64,000 nucleotides of DNA from an uncultured Flavobacteriaceae bacterium (GCA_947494715.1 CANLWG010000012.1:62001-126000); one strand, 5' to 3'; positions 25,658 through 35,980 are shown, numbered from the stretch's first letter. Notes: a model not told the origin generated them from the sequence alone. Translations and numbers: made by a program.

Positions 25658-27481
25658 ATGTCTGTTACGGCACAAGCACATGTAGATGATCATGCACACG
25701 ATCATGGGCATCATCACAAAGAGACATTTGTAACCAAATACATATTCAGCCAGGATCACAAAATGATAGCCCGGCAGTATTTGATTACGGGGCTTATTAT
25801 GGGTTTTATAGGAATTGCGATGTCCCTGTTGTTCCGGATGCAACTGGCTTGGCCAGGGGAGTCCTTCCCTATGTTTGAAACCTTATTGGGCAAATGGGCT
25901 CCTGATGGTGTTATGGATGCGGATATCTATTTGGCATTGGTTACCATACATGGGACCATAATGGTGTTTTTTGTGCTTACTGCAGGATTGAGCGGTACTT
26001 TTAGTAATCTTTTGATACCACTGCAAATAGGGGCCAGGGATATGGCATCTGGCTTTTTGAACATGATATCGTATTGGTTGTTCTTTTTATCCAGCGTAAT
26101 CATGGTAATCTCACTTTTTGTGGAGGCCGGTCCCGCTTCTGCCGGGTGGACGGTATACCCGCCTTTAAGTGCCTTGCCCATGGCCCAATCAGGATCGGGC
26201 ATGGGGATGACGCTATGGCTGGTGTCCATGACTATATTTATTGCTTCATCCCTTTTGGGGTCTTTGAACTATATCGTCACGGTATTGAACCTTAGGACCA
26301 AGGGTATGTCCATGACCCGTTTACCGTTAACGATTTGGGCATTTTTGGTTACGGCCGTTATTGGTGTAATATCATTCCCCGTTCTGCTATCTGCTGGGCT
26401 ATTATTGCTTATGGACAGAAGTTTCGGTACATCGTTCTTTTTATCGGATATCTTTATTCAGGGCGAAGTTTTACATTACCAAGGCGGGTCACCGGTATTG
26501 TTCGAGCATCTTTTTTGGTTTTTGGGACACCCAGAAGTATATATTGTAATCCTACCCGCTATGGGCATTGTTTCCGAAGTAATGTCAGTAAATGCCCGTA
26601 AACCCATTTTTGGTTATCGTGCTATGATTGCGTCCATATTGGCCATTGCATTTTTGTCCACGATCGTTTGGGGACATCATATGTTCATTTCCGGGATGAA
26701 TCCATTTTTGGGATCGGTATTTACTTTTACTACCCTATTGATAGCCATTCCTTCAGCGGTAAAGGCATTTAATTGGATAACAACCCTATGGAAAGGAAAT
26801 TTACAATTAAACCCAGGGATGCTGTTTTCCATAGGAATGGTATCCACATTTATTACGGGAGGCCTTACAGGGATTATTTTAGGGGATAGCACCTTGGATA
26901 TCAATGTGCATGATACCTATTTTGTAGTGGCACACTTCCACTTGGTAATGGGTATTTCGGCATTGTACGGTTTGTTTGCCGGAGTGTACCATTGGTTCCC
27001 AAAAATGTTCGAAAGCAAAATGATGAATAAAAATCTGGGATACGTCCATTTTTGGATTACCGCCATAGGCTCTTATGGAATATTCTTCCCTATGCACTTT
27101 GTGGGTATGGCCGGAGTGCCTAGGAGGTATTACGAGAATACCGCGTTTCCCATGTTCGATGAATTAACGGATGTACAAGTCCTTATGACGGTTTTTGCAT
27201 TGATAACCGCCGCTGCGCAATTGGTTTTTGCCTATAACTTTATCAGCAGTATTTTCTATGGTAAGAAAGGACCTAAGAATCCTTGGAAAGCTACAACTTT
27301 GGAATGGACGGCAGAGGTTAAACATATTCATGGAAATTGGGACGGTCCCATACCACATGTTCATCGATGGGCCTATGATTACAGTAAGACCGATGAAAAT
27401 GGGGAATACATTATTCCAGGGCAGGATTTTGTGCCTCAAACGTTACCCCTGCAAGAAGATGAAGAAGAATTAAATCATTAA
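25658..27481 (+). CDS. coxA: Cytochrome c oxidase subunit I
   Basis: 607 residues with about 12 transmembrane helices. It carries the heme-copper active site: WFLGHPEVYI gives the CuB His, the cross-linked Tyr and the Glu of A1-type oxidases, WGHHMF gives the other two CuB ligands, and HDTYFVVAHFHLVMG carries the heme His. It reduces O2 to water and pumps protons. The N-terminus before helix 1 is His/Asp-rich (HVDDHAHDHGHHH, about residues 8-20). Last gene of the act-cox operon, followed by a terminator. Confidence 0.96.
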   Translation: MSVTAQAHVDDHAHDHGHHHKETFVTKYIFSQDHKMIARQYLITGLIMGFIGIAMSLLFRMQLAWPGESFPMFETLLGKWAPDGVMDADIYLALVTIHGTIMVFFVLTAGLSGTFSNLLIPLQIGARDMASGFLNMISYWLFFLSSVIMVISLFVEAGPASAGWTVYPPLSALPMAQSGSGMGMTLWLVSMTIFIASSLLGSLNYIVTVLNLRTKGMSMTRLPLTIWAFLVTAVIGVISFPVLLSAGLLLLMDRSFGTSFFLSDIFIQGEVLHYQGGSPVLFEHLFWFLGHPEVYIVILPAMGIVSEVMSVNARKPIFGYRAMIASILAIAFLSTIVWGHHMFISGMNPFLGSVFTFTTLLIAIPSAVKAFNWITTLWKGNLQLNPGMLFSIGMVSTFITGGLTGIILGDSTLDINVHDTYFVVAHFHLVMGISALYGLFAGVYHWFPKMFESKMMNKNLGYVHFWITAIGSYGIFFPMHFVGMAGVPRRYYENTAFPMFDELTDVQVLMTVFALITAAAQLVFAYNFISSIFYGKKGPKNPWKATTLEWTAEVKHIHGNWDGPIPHVHRWAYDYSKTDENGEYIIPGQDFVPQTLPLQEDEEELNH

Positions 27482-27499
27482 CGCCAAACTAATTCAAAC

Positions 27500-27536
27500 A
27501 AAAAATGCCCGCACTATCAAGTTGGGCATTTTTTTT
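27500..27536 (+). terminator. Intrinsic terminator of the act-cox operon
   Basis: AAAAAATGCCC pairs with GGGCATTTTTT across a 13-nt loop, ending in eight T, starting 19 bp after the coxA stop. Confidence 0.85.
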
Positions 27537-27678
27537 GATGGTTATTGAAAAAAGACAATCTCGCTTTTTTGTAATATCTTAGTGAAGCCCTACTTGAAAA
27601 CCCCATTGAAATCGGTTCCGGTATTTGGGTTAACCAATGATGGGGCGTACTGGAATCTTCCATGAAATCTAACCTGGT

Positions 27679-28503
27679 ATGAAAAACATTTTTCTTATTG
27701 CATTAGTCATGTTCACAGGGTTTGTACACGCCCAACGCAAACCTAAAATCAAGGGAAACAGAAGTGTTGTACAGGTAAACGAGGATTTGCCCCCATTCAA
27801 TGCCATACGACTTATTGATGATTTGGAAATCATTTTAAAAAAATCCTTTGACGAGGGTTATATGGTTGAAGCCGATGATAACTTGATCGATGTTCTAAAA
27901 TTTGAGGTTGATGATGGTACGTTGTTGATCAGTTCATTTTATAAGATTACAGCCAAGAAAAAGCTGGAGATTACCATCAATTATAAGGAATTGGAATCCA
28001 TAACCATGGAGAATGGGAAGATAAATACCCATGATGTAATCTCTTCCGATGAATTGAGTATTAAAACTTCGGGTCCTTCACGATTGGAATTGAATGCCAA
28101 TGCGACTATAACACATCTTGCTATGGAAGGCATAAGTTCCGGGGATTTTAATTTTGCAAGCGACTCCATAGATGTTCAATTAAAAGATCGCATAGACGCT
28201 CGCATATATGTGGTAGGCGAAAGCACGCATGTCTCAATGCAAAAAAATGCTACGGCAAGATTGGAAGGCACCACGGATAGTCTACAGGTAACGTTATATG
28301 GGAATGCCAATCTGAAGGCAGAAAGATGTGAAGCAACTACCGTTAAGGCCTTTTTGGAAGAATCTTCGAACGCCAACATTTATGCCATAACAAATTTTGA
28401 ACTTTCCTCCAGGGGTTCTTCCCGGGTTGATCTATATGGAAATCCCAAAATTAGGATTTCAGAATTCTTGGACACTTCGAAGCTGCATAAAGCGGTAGAT
28501 TAA
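27679..28503 (+). CDS. Secreted GIN-domain (DUF2807) protein
   Basis: 274 residues. Signal peptide at 1-18 (LIALVMFTGFVHA, cleavage before QRKP). The rest is the 'head GIN' beta-solenoid-like domain: FNAIRLIDDLEIIL near the start, then repeated short strands with NAN, GNAN and GSSRVDLYGNP motifs. Such proteins are common in the Bacteroidota envelope and often called putative autotransporter-adhesin heads; the real function is not established. Its stop overlaps that of the convergent acyl-CoA oxidase gene. Confidence 0.82.
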   Translation: MKNIFLIALVMFTGFVHAQRKPKIKGNRSVVQVNEDLPPFNAIRLIDDLEIILKKSFDEGYMVEADDNLIDVLKFEVDDGTLLISSFYKITAKKKLEITINYKELESITMENGKINTHDVISSDELSIKTSGPSRLELNANATITHLAMEGISSGDFNFASDSIDVQLKDRIDARIYVVGESTHVSMQKNATARLEGTTDSLQVTLYGNANLKAERCEATTVKAFLEESSNANIYAITNFELSSRGSSRVDLYGNPKIRISEFLDTSKLHKAVD

Positions 28504-30758
28504 ACCGTAATCGGTGCGGTCATACAATGTTCTGGAATACCGAAGCCATCTACCAAAATTTCCATATGTGGTCTTAACTCGGAGCATAGACGTTCCACCC
28601 TTTGTCGTATGGCCTTTGATTTGGTTCTTCCTATATAGCCTTGCTCCAAAAACCATTCGGCATCTTTTCGGATTTCGTATAATGCATAAAGTGTCCCCAG
28701 TTTTTGGAACAATAGACGGTTTTTTTCATCTTCTATGGTGGACGCAAAATCTGAAAATAGGTTATAGGCCAGTTCTATACTATACGCCTTTCCCAAGGCC
28801 AATAGATGCGTCTGCACCTTAAGAAATGCCTGATAGGAAGGCACACCTTTCTTTATCTGATCCCGTATGCGCATGGCCAAGGTATACGTCAGCCTTTTGG
28901 TTCTATAGTTGAAGGCGTGTCTATGGAATTTGGGATTGTACAGATGTTCCTTATCCGTTTTATTAGTGTACATTGGGTTGATAGCGGAAAGTCTCTCGCT
29001 AAGTTGGGTTGTAAGTAACCGCAATACCGAGGAAAAACCTGCACTATTGAATTCGGCCTTAAAGTCTGAGAGCACTCCTTTAGCGACCAATTGTAATAAC
29101 ACCGTATTATCACCTTCAAAAGTGGTAAAAATATCCACATCGCCCTTAAGGTCCGCAATACGGTTTTCGATTAAATAACCCTTGCCTCCACAAGCCTCCC
29201 TGCATTCCTGGATGGCATCGTCTGCGTACCAGGTAATCAAGGATTTTAATCCGGCCACTTGGGTTTCCACTTTACGTTTATCCGTATGGTCGTCATTGCA
29301 ATAGGCTTCCATAATCTTGTCCAAGGTAATGTGGTAAACATAAGCACTGGCAACTAAGGGGGTAAGCCGTAACTGATGGGTAGGATAATCTAGCAATAGG
29401 TCTTCCTGAATTTTGATATTGTCATTGAACTGCCTTCTTCTTAAGGCATGTTTCACGGCAATGGCTAATGCAAATTTAGCTCCACCCAGTCCCGCTCGGG
29501 CCACACAAATGCGTCCACCTACCAAAGTACCTAGCATGGTGAAGAAGCGTTTATTCGGATTTTGGATATCGGAGCGGTAAGTACCATCATCATTTATGTG
29601 TCCATATTTGTTCAGCAGATTCCCCCTGGGCACATATACCTGATTGAACCAAATTTTACCGTTGTCTACACCATTGAGCCCCAATTTATACCCATTGTCC
29701 TCTATGGTTACTCCAGGTAGCAACTTATGGTCGGCATCACGTAAAGGAACCAGAATGGCATGCACTCCTTCGTTTTTCCCGTTTACGATAAGTTGGGCGA
29801 ATACAGAGGCCATTTTAGAGTGTAGGGCATTTCCAATGTATTCCTTATTATCCTTTTTGCCAGGTGTATGGATTATAATTTCATCGGTTTTGGACTCATA
29901 GGTCGCGGTGGTCTTAATACCCCTTACATTGGAGCCATGACCTGTTTCCGTCATGGCAAAACAACCCAAAAGTTTGGCTTCTCCAGTTTTTTTAAGATAT
30001 AGGTCATGATGTTTTTTGGTTCCCAATTTTTGGATGCTTCCCCCAAAAAGCCCAAACTGTACCCCGAACTTTATTGCAAGACTACCATCCACGTACATAA
30101 GGTTCTCAAAAATAGTGGCATACCCCTCCATATCTCCTGTTCCACCGTAGGACTCTGGATACGCCATGGCACCATAACCTTTTTCTCCAAGGAACTGCAC
30201 TTGCTCCAAGACACGTTTTCTAAATTCATCCTTGTCCCTATGAATGTTCCAATCAAATATGGAATGGGATAAAAGTGAGCGAAAATTATCGATTACCTTG
30301 GAATGCTTACCTTTTAATAGGGCATCCAATTCATGGGCATCATAATAGCGGGATGTTCTTTGGTGAACTACTTCTACGTCAAAGAGATGGTTATAGTGGT
30401 TGGGCTGTATACCAAGATTTATTTCTATGTACTTTAAATTTTCGTTGAACGGGCACTCATCATGATAGCTGCAGACTACTTTTTGACTAAAAGTAGATAA
30501 AGGATAGGTATCGTTCTCCACAAGTTTTACATTAGAGGTGGAAATGGTACGCTTCCAGTTTTTGAATTCCATATTGGAGGGAGGGTTTGTCCTTTTCAAC
30601 CATTTGAACAAAGTGTCCTGTTCTTCCTTGGACAAGGAGTTATCCTGCTCTAGGGCCTTTTCAATAATTGCAATTTCCGAAGCTGATAATAGGTCATCTG
30701 ACCATATGACATAAAAAAAGGGAATATATTGAAGAATCCCCGGAGTATACTTTTCCAT
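28500..30758 (-). CDS. Acyl-CoA oxidase/dehydrogenase family flavoprotein
   Basis: 752 residues, longer than simple acyl-CoA dehydrogenases (about 380-600) and closer to acyl-CoA oxidases. The flavin/substrate region has CFAMTETGHGSNVRG (266-280); the interdomain motif GGRICVARAGLGG is at 414-426; TFEGDN (546-551) carries the Glu at the position of the oxidase catalytic base. An unusual N-terminal helical region of about 140 residues precedes it. It should catalyse the first step of beta-oxidation on CoA thioesters, with FAD. Oxidase versus dehydrogenase activity cannot be decided from sequence. Downstream of pckA on the same strand but separated by a terminator. Confidence 0.85.
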   Translation of the reverse strand: MEKYTPGILQYIPFFYVIWSDDLLSASEIAIIEKALEQDNSLSKEEQDTLFKWLKRTNPPSNMEFKNWKRTISTSNVKLVENDTYPLSTFSQKVVCSYHDECPFNENLKYIEINLGIQPNHYNHLFDVEVVHQRTSRYYDAHELDALLKGKHSKVIDNFRSLLSHSIFDWNIHRDKDEFRKRVLEQVQFLGEKGYGAMAYPESYGGTGDMEGYATIFENLMYVDGSLAIKFGVQFGLFGGSIQKLGTKKHHDLYLKKTGEAKLLGCFAMTETGHGSNVRGIKTTATYESKTDEIIIHTPGKKDNKEYIGNALHSKMASVFAQLIVNGKNEGVHAILVPLRDADHKLLPGVTIEDNGYKLGLNGVDNGKIWFNQVYVPRGNLLNKYGHINDDGTYRSDIQNPNKRFFTMLGTLVGGRICVARAGLGGAKFALAIAVKHALRRRQFNDNIKIQEDLLLDYPTHQLRLTPLVASAYVYHITLDKIMEAYCNDDHTDKRKVETQVAGLKSLITWYADDAIQECREACGGKGYLIENRIADLKGDVDIFTTFEGDNTVLLQLVAKGVLSDFKAEFNSAGFSSVLRLLTTQLSERLSAINPMYTNKTDKEHLYNPKFHRHAFNYRTKRLTYTLAMRIRDQIKKGVPSYQAFLKVQTHLLALGKAYSIELAYNLFSDFASTIEDEKNRLLFQKLGTLYALYEIRKDAEWFLEQGYIGRTKSKAIRQRVERLCSELRPHMEILVDGFGIPEHCMTAPITV

Positions 30759-30812
30759 GATCTGAAATTACAATTTTAAGGGAGAACCAAAAAGAGCAAT
30801 AAGTTATAAAAC

Positions 30813-30845
30813 AAAAATCCCCTATTGGATCCAATCGGGGATTTT
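30813..30845 (-). terminator. Intrinsic terminator of pckA
   Basis: A 15-bp stem with one mismatch (AAAATCCCCTATTGG / CCAATCGGGGATTTT) around a 2-nt loop, located 27 bp after the pckA stop in the minus direction. The symmetrical T/A runs could stop either strand. Confidence 0.85.
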
Positions 30846-30871
30846 ATATACAACTAAGTAAAAAAATAAAA

Positions 30872-32458
30872 CTATGCGGTTTCGGTGATTTTTGGACCGG
30901 CCGCTACAATTTCAGGATTCACATTGGCTTTAAACTGCTCAAAGTTATCATTGAAAAGCGTAACCAGTTTGTTTTTAACTTGGGTATACTTCTCTTTATC
31001 TTCCCAGGTATTCTTAGGAATCAAAACCTCTTCTGGCACGTTTGGACAGCTGGTCGGAATTTGGAAACCAAATTCCTCGTCCGTAACATACTCCGCATTA
31101 TCAAAGTCGTGGTTATGAATGGCATCGATCATAGCCCTGGTGTACTTCAATTTCATACGGGAACCACTTCCGTTCCACCCTGTATTCACCAGCCAAGCCG
31201 TTGCTTTGTGGGTTTTTATTTTTTCGGCCAATAATTCGGCATATCTGTTGGGATGCCACATCATAAAGGCAGCTCCAAAACATGCACTGAACGTTGCCTG
31301 AGGTTCCGTAACACCCATTTCAGTACCGGCAACCTTTGCAGTATATCCCGAGATAAAGTGATAACTCGCTTGTTCAGGGGTCAATTTACTTACAGGAGGT
31401 AGTACACCAAACGCATCACAAGTAAGGAAAATTATGTTTTCCGGGTGACCTGCAATACAGGGTATCTGTATATTATCAATGAACTCTATGGGATAGGACG
31501 CCCTTGTATTTTGTGTTATGGAAACATCGGTATAGTCTACCTTGCGGGTATCCTTATCGTATACCACATTTTCAAGGACGGTGCCAAATCGAATGGCATT
31601 AAATATATCGGGTTCATTTTCCGCGGAAAGGTCAATGGCCTTGGCATAGCAACCTCCTTCAATATTAAAGGTGCCTTTGTCTGTCCAGCAATGCTCGTCA
31701 TCACCGATCAATTTACGTTTAGGGTCTGCACTTAAGGTAGTTTTACCTGTGCCGGAAAGACCAAAAAGAATAGAGACATCTCCTTTTTCACCTACGTTTG
31801 CAGAACAGTGCATGGGCATAACCCCCTCCAATGGCATAAGGTAGTTCATGACGCCAAAGAGACCTTTTTTCATTTCCCCGGCATACTGCGTACCCAATAT
31901 CACAATTTCCTTGCGTTCCAAGTTCACATCAATACTGGTCTTGGAAGTCATTTCAGATGTGTAACGGTTAGCGGGGAAACCACCGGCATTCATAACAACA
32001 TAATCCGGCTCGCCAAAATTCGCCAATTCCTCTTTAGTAGGCATAATCAACATGTTCTGCATAAAGAGTGCGTGGTAAGCCCGTGTACAAATAATCCTTG
32101 TTTTTATCCTATAATCTGGATCCCAACCTGCAAAAGCGTCCACAACAAATAAGTGCTCACGTGTATTGAGATAATCAAGGGCACGTTCGTGATTTACCAT
32201 ATAGGTATGCTCGTCCAACCCGATATTGATTTTGCCCCAATCAATGTTGTTTTCAGAATCGGGATGCCGTACGATACGTTTGTCCTTTGGGCTGCGACCT
32301 GTCTTTTCCCCAGAGTAGGTCATCAAAGCGCCTACATCGGAAATTGCCGTACCTTTTTCCAATCTCAGCCCCAATTCATAAAGTACAGGTACACTACTGT
32401 TTCGATAAATGGTTTCGGTATCTATACCGTATTTCCGAAGGTTAAATGCTTCTGCCAT
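30872..32458 (-). CDS. pckA: Phosphoenolpyruvate carboxykinase (ATP)
   Basis: 528 residues from the ATG at 32458; a TTG two codons upstream is also in frame but unlikely. Converts oxaloacetate plus ATP to PEP, CO2 and ADP in gluconeogenesis. Motifs: GRSPKDKRIV near residue 55, phosphate-binding loop GLSGTGKTT (233-241), metal/substrate DDEHCW (253-258) and TRASYPIEF. Normal family length. It has its own promoter and terminator and is divergent from ruvB. Confidence 0.97.
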   Translation of the reverse strand: MAEAFNLRKYGIDTETIYRNSSVPVLYELGLRLEKGTAISDVGALMTYSGEKTGRSPKDKRIVRHPDSENNIDWGKINIGLDEHTYMVNHERALDYLNTREHLFVVDAFAGWDPDYRIKTRIICTRAYHALFMQNMLIMPTKEELANFGEPDYVVMNAGGFPANRYTSEMTSKTSIDVNLERKEIVILGTQYAGEMKKGLFGVMNYLMPLEGVMPMHCSANVGEKGDVSILFGLSGTGKTTLSADPKRKLIGDDEHCWTDKGTFNIEGGCYAKAIDLSAENEPDIFNAIRFGTVLENVVYDKDTRKVDYTDVSITQNTRASYPIEFIDNIQIPCIAGHPENIIFLTCDAFGVLPPVSKLTPEQASYHFISGYTAKVAGTEMGVTEPQATFSACFGAAFMMWHPNRYAELLAEKIKTHKATAWLVNTGWNGSGSRMKLKYTRAMIDAIHNHDFDNAEYVTDEEFGFQIPTSCPNVPEEVLIPKNTWEDKEKYTQVKNKLVTLFNDNFEQFKANVNPEIVAAGPKITETA

Positions 32459-32508
32459 GTTCAATTGTTTTTAAAGTTGATATATAGTATTTGCTCATAA
32501 ATCTTATG

Positions 32509-32516
32509 CAAATTTA
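32509..32516 (-). promoter_or_regulatory. Promoter -7 box of pckA
   Basis: Minus-strand TAAATTTG matches TAnnTTTG; leader of roughly 45 nt. A TTTG exists farther upstream but at 27 bp, too far for a canonical -33. Confidence 0.45.
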
Positions 32517-32660
32517 GTTGATAAGGTAAGGTAAAAAAGATGACAAATGTCATGTAGGCGAAAATCAATGGTTGGCTTTCAATGAATTTAACCTTAAGAT
32601 AACCTATGTATACAGCTTTATTTTAAATTTAAACGATACAACTACTTGTGCATGCTTTAT

Positions 32661-32668
32661 TATCTTTG
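32661..32668 (+). promoter_or_regulatory. Promoter -7 box of ruvB-P450-queG
   Basis: TATCTTTG matches TAnnTTTG and lies only 7 nt before the ruvB ATG at 32676, so initiation would fall at or next to the start codon. Confidence 0.45.
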
Positions 32669-32675
32669 TTAGGAT

Positions 32676-33698
32676 ATGAATGAACACTTGGATCCAACGG
32701 CAGAGAACTTTTCCCAGGAAGAACTGGATGTCGAAAGGGCATTGAGACCTGTTACGTTTGACGATTTTACGGGACAAGAGCAGGTTCTGGAAAATCTAAA
32801 AGTCTTTGTACAGGCAGCCAATTTAAGAGATGAGGCTTTGGATCATACCCTGTTCCATGGCCCCCCTGGTCTGGGCAAGACTACGTTGGCCCATATTTTA
32901 GCCAATGAACTAGGTGTAGGTATCAAGATTACTTCGGGACCGGTGTTGGACAAGCCTGGGGATTTGGCCGGTCTGTTGACCAATCTTCAAGAAAGGGATG
33001 TCCTTTTTATAGATGAGATTCACAGGCTAAGCCCTATTGTAGAAGAATATCTCTATTCTGCCATGGAGGATTACAAAATAGATATCATGATCGAGACGGG
33101 ACCCAATGCCCGTTCTGTACAGATTAACCTTAATCCGTTCACCTTGATAGGTGCCACCACACGTTCGGGTCTATTGACGGCTCCCATGAGGGCCCGTTTT
33201 GGTATTTCCAGCCGATTGGAATATTATTCCACGGAATTACTGTCCACCATAGTACAGCGCAGTGCGGATATCTTAAAAGTACCTATTATCAATGAGGCCG
33301 CTATTGAGATTGCTGGTCGTAGTAGAGGTACCCCGAGAATCTGCAATGCCCTTCTACGCCGTGTTCGCGATTTTGCCCAGATCAAGGGTAATGGCAATAT
33401 AGATATGGAAATCTCAAAATTCGGACTTAATGCCTTACATGTGGACGCCCATGGTCTCGATGAAATGGATAATAAGATTTTGACTACCATCATCGATAAG
33501 TTCAAAGGAGGCCCTGTTGGCATTACTACATTGGCCACCGCTGTCTCCGAAAGTGCGGAAACAATTGAAGAAGTATATGAACCTTTTTTGATTCAACAGG
33601 GTTTTATAATGCGTACGCCACGGGGCCGGGAGGTAACGGAATTGGCCTATAAACATTTGGGGCGGATAAAAGGTGGTGATCAGCCGGGCTTGTTCTGA
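32676..33698 (+). CDS. ruvB: Holliday junction branch migration ATPase RuvB
   Basis: 340 residues. It forms the hexameric motor that drives branch migration with RuvA, whose gene is at 40386. Walker A GPPGLGKT at 62-69, Walker B with DEIH at 113-116, sensor ATTRSGLL and arginine-finger region [15 protein letters not shown]; a winged-helix domain ends the protein. The start is supported by the family N-terminus (LDPTAEN...[15 protein letters not shown]). The stop overlaps the start of the P450 gene (TGATG). Confidence 0.97.
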   Translation: MNEHLDPTAENFSQEELDVERALRPVTFDDFTGQEQVLENLKVFVQAANLRDEALDHTLFHGPPGLGKTTLAHILANELGVGIKITSGPVLDKPGDLAGLLTNLQERDVLFIDEIHRLSPIVEEYLYSAMEDYKIDIMIETGPNARSVQINLNPFTLIGATTRSGLLTAPMRARFGISSRLEYYSTELLSTIVQRSADILKVPIINEAAIEIAGRSRGTPRICNALLRRVRDFAQIKGNGNIDMEISKFGLNALHVDAHGLDEMDNKILTTIIDKFKGGPVGITTLATAVSESAETIEEVYEPFLIQQGFIMRTPRGREVTELAYKHLGRIKGGDQPGLF

Positions 33699-35023
33699 TG
33701 AAAAATTTACCGATTATCCCCCGATATGAAGTACTAAGGAACAGAAGGACTATTCTAAAAAACCCTTTGCCATTTCATCACAAGTATTTTCAGGAGTATG
33801 GGGATACCTTTAGGATAAATTTGGGCAGGAGTAGCGATTGGGTCTTTACCAGGAATGCAAAATCCATCCGGCATATACTTCAAAAAAACCACAAGAGCTA
33901 TGGAAAGTCGTCCTTACAGACCAAGGAATTGGCCAAATATATTGGCCACGGACTGCTAACATCCAATGGTGAGTTCTGGCGTGTACATCGAAGGATGATA
34001 CAACCTGCCTTCCACAAGAAAAAATTGGAAGGCCTAATAGGCATGATGTATAGCACTATTGAAGCCGAACTGAATGCCGTACAAGTAGATTCCGAACATG
34101 ACATTTTTCCATTGATGGGGGATTTGGCCTTTCAAGTAGTGGCAAGATCTCTTTTTAGTGCGGACAATATCCGTGATAGGATGCAACGTTTAAAGGATAT
34201 TACTATTGCCAATCAGCAAATGTTAATCAAGGAAATGCGAATGCCCTATTTAAAATGGTGGTTTCATTTGAACGGGGATATCCGAAGGCATTTAAAGTTA
34301 TCTGCCGAGGCAAGACATTTGATCAGTGGAATCGTCCAGGAACGCTTGGACTCCAATGAGAAAAAAGACGACTTGTTGGATATGCTATTGGATGCCCGGT
34401 ATGAAGACGGCACACACATGCAGAGGGAACAGTTGATTGATGAGGTAATGGTACTTTTTACGGCAGGTCATGAAACCACGGCCAATGCTTTGAGCTTTAC
34501 TTTGATATTATTGGGAAAACATCAAGAGATTCAACAAAGACTTTTTCAGGAAGTGAAGGATGTTGATTTTGAAACGGGGAGCAATATACGGGCTTTGGCC
34601 CAATTACCGTATACCCAACAGTGTATAGAGGAATCCATGCGCCTGTATCCCCCGGTATATTTTATGGATCGGGTAAGTTTGGCCGAAGATATAATCGAAG
34701 GCCATGTTTTTAAAAAAGGTACCGTATGGTTGATGAGCATCTACGAGTTGCATCGACATGCGGATTTCTGGGAAAATCCAAACCAATTCGTCCCGGAGCG
34801 CTTTGCTTCCAATGACAAAAAGGATTTTTCCAGTCACTACTTTCCTTTTGGGGCAGGGCCTCGAATGTGCGTGGGCAATAATTTTGCCATGTATGAAATG
34901 ATGATGACGATTGCCTTTTTGATTAAAAAGTATCGATTGTCCACTACCCAAGAAATCAAAGTTCATCCATTGATCAGCTTAAAACCGAAAGGGGCGTTTA
35001 TAAAACTTAGAGCACGTACATAA
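33698..35023 (+). CDS. Cytochrome P450
   Basis: 441 residues. Oxygen-binding I-helix motif AGHETT at 256-261, ExxR (ESMR) at 312-315, and heme loop FPFGAGPRMCVG with the thiolate C391. Soluble, no membrane anchor or fused reductase, so it needs separate ferredoxin/reductase partners, none of which is in the window. The overall pattern resembles the bacterial branch close to CYP4/CYP102-type fatty-acid hydroxylases, but the substrate cannot be named. Coupled to ruvB by TGATG and followed by queG with no gap. Confidence 0.93.
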   Translation: MKNLPIIPRYEVLRNRRTILKNPLPFHHKYFQEYGDTFRINLGRSSDWVFTRNAKSIRHILQKNHKSYGKSSLQTKELAKYIGHGLLTSNGEFWRVHRRMIQPAFHKKKLEGLIGMMYSTIEAELNAVQVDSEHDIFPLMGDLAFQVVARSLFSADNIRDRMQRLKDITIANQQMLIKEMRMPYLKWWFHLNGDIRRHLKLSAEARHLISGIVQERLDSNEKKDDLLDMLLDARYEDGTHMQREQLIDEVMVLFTAGHETTANALSFTLILLGKHQEIQQRLFQEVKDVDFETGSNIRALAQLPYTQQCIEESMRLYPPVYFMDRVSLAEDIIEGHVFKKGTVWLMSIYELHRHADFWENPNQFVPERFASNDKKDFSSHYFPFGAGPRMCVGNNFAMYEMMMTIAFLIKKYRLSTTQEIKVHPLISLKPKGAFIKLRART

Positions 35024-35944
35024 ATGTATGGAAAAGGCGGACATACAATTTTAATAAAAGAAGAAGCCAAGCGCCTCGGTTTTTTATCTTGTGGTATTTC
35101 CAAAGCCGAATTTTTAGAGGAAGAGGCCCCTAGACTGGAAAAGTGGCTTAAAAATGACATGCATGGCGAAATGCACTATATGGAAAACCATTTTGATAAG
35201 CGCTTGGATCCTACTAAGCTGGTAGATGGGGCAAAGTCGGTAATTTCCTTGCTGTTGAATTATTATCCCTCCGAAACCCAAAACACCGATTCGTATAAAA
35301 TCTCGAAATACGCCTATGGTACGGACTACCACTTTGTAATCAAGGAAAAGCTTAAAAATCTGCTCCATTTTATTCAAGAAGAAATTGGCGAGGTCCATGG
35401 CCGGGCTTTTGTAGACTCTGCCCCTGTATTGGATAAGGCCTGGGCCGCAAAAAGTGGTTTGGGCTGGATGGGCAAGCACAGCAATCTGCTTACACAACAG
35501 GTTGGTTCTTTCTATTTTATTGCAGAGCTCATAGTAGACCTGGAATTGGAGCATGATTCCCCAGTAACGGATCATTGTGGTTCCTGTACGGCCTGTATCG
35601 ACGCCTGTCCTACGGAAGCCATTGTAGGGCCCTATGTAGTGGACGGTAGCAAATGCATATCCTATTTTACGATTGAGCTCAAAAATGAAATTCCAACTTC
35701 GGTCAAAGACCAATTTGAGGATTGGATCTTCGGTTGTGATATTTGTCAGGATGTTTGCCCTTGGAATCGCTTTTCCAAGTCGCATAACGAACCTCTGTTT
35801 GAACCCAAACCAGAATTACTGTCCATGACCAAAAAAGACTGGGATGAAATAACGGAGGAAGTCTTCAAAAAGGTTTTTCAAAATTCGGCCGTAAAACGCA
35901 CCAAATTTTCCGGTCTCAAAAGAAATATCCACTTCATTAAATAA
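35024..35944 (+). CDS. queG: Epoxyqueuosine reductase QueG
   Basis: 306 residues. A cobalamin- and iron-sulfur-dependent enzyme that converts epoxyqueuosine to queuosine in the tRNA wobble base. The two 4Fe-4S sites are visible: C185, C188, C191 and C195 ([11 protein letters not shown]) and C238, C241, C245 ([11 protein letters not shown]). The N-terminal cobalamin domain includes YAYGTDYH and [21 protein letters not shown]. The ATG directly follows the P450 stop, so the three genes form one transcript. Slightly shorter than the version with a C-terminal HEAT-repeat region. Confidence 0.95.
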   Translation: MYGKGGHTILIKEEAKRLGFLSCGISKAEFLEEEAPRLEKWLKNDMHGEMHYMENHFDKRLDPTKLVDGAKSVISLLLNYYPSETQNTDSYKISKYAYGTDYHFVIKEKLKNLLHFIQEEIGEVHGRAFVDSAPVLDKAWAAKSGLGWMGKHSNLLTQQVGSFYFIAELIVDLELEHDSPVTDHCGSCTACIDACPTEAIVGPYVVDGSKCISYFTIELKNEIPTSVKDQFEDWIFGCDICQDVCPWNRFSKSHNEPLFEPKPELLSMTKKDWDEITEEVFKKVFQNSAVKRTKFSGLKRNIHFIK

Positions 35945-35954
35945 ATTTTAAGGG

Positions 35955-35980
35955 TAAGGTTTTCAAAACCTTAGGCTTTT
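35955..35980 (+). terminator. Terminator after queG
   Basis: Inverted repeat TAAGGTTTT / AAAACCTTA around a single C (inner pairs must open to form a loop), followed by GGCTTTTTT. Begins 11 bp after the queG stop. Confidence 0.65.
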
